A stretch of 64,000 nucleotides of DNA from F1-120-MAGs238 sp964484185 (lineage in GTDB: Bacteria; Planctomycetota; Phycisphaerae; Phycisphaerales; UBA1924). Where the stretch lies: positions 186,001 through 250,000 of the forward strand of contig CAZAEQ010000001.1 of the NCBI GenBank assembly GCA_964484185.1, read 5' to 3'. A program made the translations under genes and the position numbers. The notes under the pieces are model-generated. The model made no database searches. It was given only the letters and a program-made list of their open reading frames with translations, and was not told where the DNA came from. Below, in pieces: positions 60,695-64,000 of the stretch; positions within the stretch are counted from its first letter, which is position 1, and each line of letters begins with the position of its first letter.

Positions 60695-60713
60695 AAAAGT
60701 CAGGGCGCCTGAC
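60695..60713 (-). terminator. Short hairpin with T tract between metK and speA
   Basis: GTCAGG (60699-60704) and CCTGAC (60708-60713) flank a 3-nt loop. On the minus strand the stem is followed by TTTT. It lies about 200 nt after the metK stop and about 105 nt before the speA start, so it is either a metK terminator or a speA attenuator. The rest of the 324-bp gap shows nothing recognised. Confidence 0.5.
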
Positions 60714-60916
60714 ATGCTGGCAAAAGGTGCTTCAACGCTCGGCAGTTGACTGTTCAACCACGCCGCGCCTCACATGCCGAAAGACTTCGCCAGGCCTTCC
60801 GCTCGCGAGTGCACCCGTACCAGCAAAACTTTATCGACTTTTTTCGCCACTTCAAGAGCGCGACATCGGAACTCGAAGAATTTTTCTTCTCTCCGCCTCG
60901 CTCCCGACAACCCGTT

Positions 60917-62116
60917 TCACTTCACCGCGGCCTTCAGCGCCTTCACTTTGTCCGTCTTCTCCCAGGTGAAGAACTCGACGTTGCCGCCGATCTTCTTCCG
61001 CTCCACCGGATCAAAATACTGCCCTGTGGTCGATTCGCGGCCGAAATGTCCGTGGCGAGCAGTGGGGCTGTAGATCGGCTTCCGCAACCCCAGCGAATCA
61101 ATGATCCCCTTCGGTGTAAGGGGGAAAACTGCTTCAACTGCCCGGCTGATCTTCTTCTCATCCACCTGATTGGTCCCGAAGCAATCCACATACACGCTTG
61201 TCGGTTTGGCCACGCCGATGGCATACGACAGCTGGATCTCGCACCGCTCCGCCATTCCCGCCGCCACCACGTTCTTGGCGATATACCGCGCCATGTACGC
61301 CGCGGAACGGTCAACCTTAGTCGGGTCCTTCCCGCTGAACGCTCCGCCGACGTGGCGACCCATCCCGCCGTACGTATCCACAATAATTTTTCTTCCCGTC
61401 AGCCCTGTATCACCATGCGGCCCGCCAATTTCAAACCGCCCGGTCGGGTTCACGTGCATCGTGATGCCGCTGTTGTACCAGTCGCCCAGTACCGGCTTGA
61501 TAATGTGCTTGATCACCAGAGCCTTGAGCTTGTCCTGACGATCGTTCCACGATGCATCATGCTGCGTCGAGAGCACCACGGTATCAACCCGCACCGGTTT
61601 GTCCGCATCGTACTCGATCGTCACCTGGCTCTTGGCATCCGGCCGCAGCCCAGGAATCAGATCATCCCTTCTCACCTGTGCCTGCCGCTCCACCAACCGG
61701 TGTGCCAGTTGAATCGGCAATGGCATCAATTCCGGCGTTTCGCGGCAAGCAAATCCAAACATCATCCCCTGATCGCCCGCCCCATCCTTATTCACGCCCA
61801 TCGCAATGTCGTTCGACTGCTTGTTGAGCGCGACCATCACGCCGCACGAGTCGGCATCAAACCGCATGTCTCCCGAGGTGTAACCAATATCACGCACCAC
61901 CTCGCGAACCAGATCAGGAATATTCACCCACGTGTTAGTCGTCACTTCGCCAGCGACCACAACCAGCCCCGTGCAGCACAGCGTTTCGCAGGCAACGCGC
62001 GACATCGGGTCTTTAGCAAGCATGGCATCCAGCACGGCATCAGAAATCTGATCCGCAACTTTGTCAGGATGGCCCATGGAGACGGATTCAGATGTAAAAA
62101 GGCGGATCTGGCTCAT
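60917..62116 (-). CDS. metK: S-adenosylmethionine synthase
   Basis: The product is 399 aa from the ATG at 62116; the frame extends 36 codons upstream without a start signal. Hallmarks are FTSESVSMGHPDKVADQISD (ATP-binding His), GAGDQGMMFGFA, TGRKIIVDTYGGMGRHVGGA and SGKDPTKVDRSAAYMARY. It makes SAM from methionine and ATP. TATACT ends 8 nt before the ATG and no Shine-Dalgarno exists, suggesting a leaderless message. I looked for a SAM riboswitch upstream and saw none. The 5' flank to 62273 holds the terminator of the next gene. Confidence 0.96.
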   Translation of the reverse strand: MSQIRLFTSESVSMGHPDKVADQISDAVLDAMLAKDPMSRVACETLCCTGLVVVAGEVTTNTWVNIPDLVREVVRDIGYTSGDMRFDADSCGVMVALNKQSNDIAMGVNKDGAGDQGMMFGFACRETPELMPLPIQLAHRLVERQAQVRRDDLIPGLRPDAKSQVTIEYDADKPVRVDTVVLSTQHDASWNDRQDKLKALVIKHIIKPVLGDWYNSGITMHVNPTGRFEIGGPHGDTGLTGRKIIVDTYGGMGRHVGGAFSGKDPTKVDRSAAYMARYIAKNVVAAGMAERCEIQLSYAIGVAKPTSVYVDCFGTNQVDEKKISRAVEAVFPLTPKGIIDSLGLRKPIYSPTARHGHFGRESTTGQYFDPVERKKIGGNVEFFTWEKTDKVKALKAAVK

Positions 62117-62124
62117 AGGGAGAC

Positions 62125-62130
62125 AGTATA
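62125..62130 (-). promoter_or_regulatory. -10-like box of metK (possible leaderless start)
   Basis: TATACT ends 8 nt before the metK ATG. A convincing -35 hexamer is not visible. Confidence 0.45.
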
Positions 62131-62242
62131 GATATCCTGCCAGGCGCAGGTGTTGAATATCGACACATTCCATTGCCTTCCAGACAGCCATTCCGGTTCC
62201 CGAGTGTGATGTTGTACCACACAAGTACAGAGGCTCAACTCA

Positions 62243-62273
62243 AAATAAAAGCGACCCGGCGGAGGGCCGGGTC
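62243..62273 (-). terminator. Rho-independent terminator
   Basis: GACCCGGC (62253-62260) pairs with GCCGGGTC (62266-62273). On the minus strand the stem is followed by GCTTTTATTTTGAG. It ends the dockerin gene 62305-63885. Confidence 0.85.
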
Positions 62274-62304
62274 GGCGCTGGACTTGAAATTCACATCTGA
62301 CCGG

Positions 62305-63885
62305 TCAGCAGCCAACGCTGAACGCATCGACGAAATCGAGGTAGTCAAAGAAGTCGATTGAGCCGTCGCCATTGAAATCTGACTCAGGCGACAGCGAGCT
62401 GAAGGAATCTACAAAATCGAGATAGTCAAAGAAGTCGACTTCGCCATCGCCGTTGAAGTCTGCATCGCAATCAGAAATAACGGTATCTGAGTAGACTGTG
62501 ATGTTGTCGAGCGAGATGCTCTGCCCGCCAAATCGAAGTCCAAAGATGGGCCACGGATCGACGTCAAAGGAGTCGCTATTGATTGTGAGACGTCCGCGAA
62601 TGATCGGGCCATCCTGGCTTTCCACCTTGCTTGCGGAAATTCCGGGCGCAATCGCTGCGGGGATACTGGAAGTCGAACCGACGTACATAGTGGATCCGTT
62701 TACCTGCAGGTTTACCGGAGCTCCGGCATACTGGTAGTCGATTCGCACGCGCCTGATCGCAGCGTTGAACTGCATGTCCAGGTTCATGGAGTCCAGATTG
62801 CAGATGCGGCCAGATCCAAAATTCGCTCCCGCGTTCTGTATCGTCGCATTTCCGAAAGCGAGGACGCCATTTGGCCGCTGGAAACGCTCAACTGCGACAG
62901 TGCCGACGCTTTCGCCATTTCCGTCCGAACTGAAAAACGGATCGATATCAAAGAAGGGCGTTCCTGGAAGGACGCCAGTTGAACTTCCAACGATTGTGCC
63001 TGTGGCAAATTGATCAAAGGTGGCAACGGCCACATTTGAAAGCGTGACATCGTCCATCAGCACAGCGTCTGAGCCAACGGCATCAGCTACAACACCGTTG
63101 TGCCCAATAAGCGGTCGACTTGGATCTGAATCGACAGCGCACAATGTATTGGCATCTGTTGAGTAAGGAGGACACGCTCCAGCGCTGATCGCAATCGGTA
63201 TTTTCACTGCGGGATCAGAAGCGCTCAAGGTCGATAGTGTTGCCAAAAGTGCGGTTCCCGATGAAGTTTCATACGTATCAAAAGTCAAGAAGTGCTGATC
63301 TTCGCATTGGGTGTAGAACATTGGTGAGACACGCAATTGAGTCGCGGAACTTAAGCAATCGCCGTTGAGCTTGAAGATTGTGACGGTGGTTGGATAGCCA
63401 TTAGGAACAACCGTGGGATAGTAAGTTACGACCGCGGCGTAACCCGAGGAGACACCCGTAAGCACCCAGCCCTGAGATCCACCAGCCCAGTCAAGCTGGC
63501 CGCGGGAAACAAGGCCTGCCTTCTGAGGATTACCAGTGAGTTCAGTGTGATCAATGTTCACGGTCATGCGGCTGTCGCCGCGTTTATGTTTCTGCCCCGC
63601 AGTACGGAAGGCCCATGCCTCGCAATCCGAGACGGTTCCACCCGTAAAAAATCCTTCTCTGTCGCCTATCCATTCGATCGGGAATCCGCCGCCAGATGGG
63701 ATGCATGTTGTGCCAAGGTCTGTATGGGGTCGCGACAATGTGTGGCTGTTTGCAATGGTCCTTGGATATTTTGTAAGTGACCAGTCAAATGGCGAGGGCT
63801 CCTCGAATCGCTCGATATCAGCGACTGCCCCTGAAACCGTCGTCAAAAGGCTTGAAACGATGAGAAAATTGCGAAAGTAACTCAT
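62305..63885 (-). CDS. Secreted beta-sandwich protein with GC-type dockerin end
   Basis: The product is 526 aa from the ATG at 63885, preceded by AGGAGC; the longer frame has no start signal. The signal peptide is FLIVSSLLTTVSGAVA. The first about 230 residues are of unknown fold. A later domain (about 300-440) has FDQFATGTIVGSSTGVLPGTP and GVLAFGNATIQNAG, resembling a secreted choice-of-anchor beta-sandwich. The C terminus has DFNGDGEVDFFDYLDFVDSF and DFNGDGSIDFFDYLDFVDAF, then SVGC. It probably sits at the surface. It ends at the hairpin 62253-62273. Confidence 0.82.
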   Translation of the reverse strand: MSYFRNFLIVSSLLTTVSGAVADIERFEEPSPFDWSLTKYPRTIANSHTLSRPHTDLGTTCIPSGGGFPIEWIGDREGFFTGGTVSDCEAWAFRTAGQKHKRGDSRMTVNIDHTELTGNPQKAGLVSRGQLDWAGGSQGWVLTGVSSGYAAVVTYYPTVVPNGYPTTVTIFKLNGDCLSSATQLRVSPMFYTQCEDQHFLTFDTYETSSGTALLATLSTLSASDPAVKIPIAISAGACPPYSTDANTLCAVDSDPSRPLIGHNGVVADAVGSDAVLMDDVTLSNVAVATFDQFATGTIVGSSTGVLPGTPFFDIDPFFSSDGNGESVGTVAVERFQRPNGVLAFGNATIQNAGANFGSGRICNLDSMNLDMQFNAAIRRVRIDYQYAGAPVNLQVNGSTMYVGSTSSIPAAIAPGISASKVESQDGPIIRGRLTINSDSFDVDPWPIFGLRFGGQSISLDNITVYSDTVISDCDADFNGDGEVDFFDYLDFVDSFSSLSPESDFNGDGSIDFFDYLDFVDAFSVGC

Positions 63886-64000
63886 GCGAAGCTCCTGTTG
63901 GCGAGCTGAGAAATACAGCATGCGCCGACAGCGATTGGTCGAAGGGAAGTCGAATCTGTCCTCTCGCAAGCAAAAATTCTCAGAGCGATGATTCGGACTT

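Noticed and set aside
60746..62131. 461-codon open frame on the plus strand
   Set aside because: It is antisense to metK; the Arg/His-rich product and lack of a start signal show it is a shadow of the real gene.
62117..62250. Possible SAM riboswitch before metK
   Set aside because: None of the known SAM riboswitch boxes could be recognised and the -10-like box lies only 8 nt before the ATG.
1..64000. tRNA, rRNA, prophage, insertion sequence or CRISPR array
   Set aside because: Looked for tRNA T-loop patterns, transposase motifs, terminal inverted repeats and regular spacer arrays; none was seen.

Overview
The window looks like chromosome of a planctomycete of the Phycisphaerae/Phycisphaerales type. 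The clearest evidence is a set of seven secreted proteins that end in two calcium-loop (dockerin-like) repeats with the core FFDYLDFVDAF and a terminal Gly-Cys. Three more exported proteins end in a PEP-CTERM-like tail (Pro-rich turn, hydrophobic helix, Arg cluster). Gene content is otherwise that of a free-living heterotroph: sugar-active enzymes, beta-helix proteins, core metabolism, and no phage, IS, tRNA, rRNA or CRISPR.

Layout. 1-4 kb: an edge-truncated gene, a PEP-CTERM-like protein, a repeat-bearing coiled-coil gene, a small conserved coiled-coil gene and a palindromic dispersed repeat. 4-10.4 kb: a tightly overlapping leftward operon ParA - VanZ - NhaD-type antiporter - MurJ - sialate O-acetylesterase. 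10.5-13.2 kb: rightward rdgB and glycogen debranching enzyme. 13.2-21 kb: dockerin-bearing surface proteins, a heavy-metal-binding lipoprotein with an outer-membrane beta-barrel, and a LOG-family enzyme. 21.4-30.7 kb: arginine succinyltransferase, a GH172-type protein, a DUF2314 protein, two exported anchor proteins and a lipoprotein protease with four PDZ domains.

30.7-35.2 kb is the most interesting stretch. A leader with the hallmarks of a cobalamin riboswitch precedes four rightward genes: a PPC-like PEP-CTERM protein, DUF4331, DUF4198 and HupE. Together they suggest a B12-regulated cobalt (or nickel) acquisition unit.

35-50 kb: rimO, an unidentified gene pair, a stand-alone MshEN (c-di-GMP-type) domain, a ClpS homologue, three large secreted repeat proteins, an HExxH protein, an SUI1/eIF1-like factor and a zinc-ribbon TPR membrane protein. 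50-64 kb: a deoxyhypusine-synthase-like enzyme, a prepilin-like protein, a quinone-detoxification-like operon (MhqO-MhqD-MFS-XapX), a ceramidase-like membrane hydrolase, a phytanoyl-CoA-dioxygenase-like protein, TauE/SafE, speA, metK and a last dockerin protein. DHS-like, SpeA and MetK point to polyamine synthesis.

Several genes (clpS, rimO, metK, the GH172 gene, the HExxH gene, the ceramidase-like gene) have a -10-like hexamer 5-8 nt before the start codon and no Shine-Dalgarno. This suggests leaderless transcripts. Others have ordinary AGGAG-type sites. All functions are judged by eye from motifs; no search was run.
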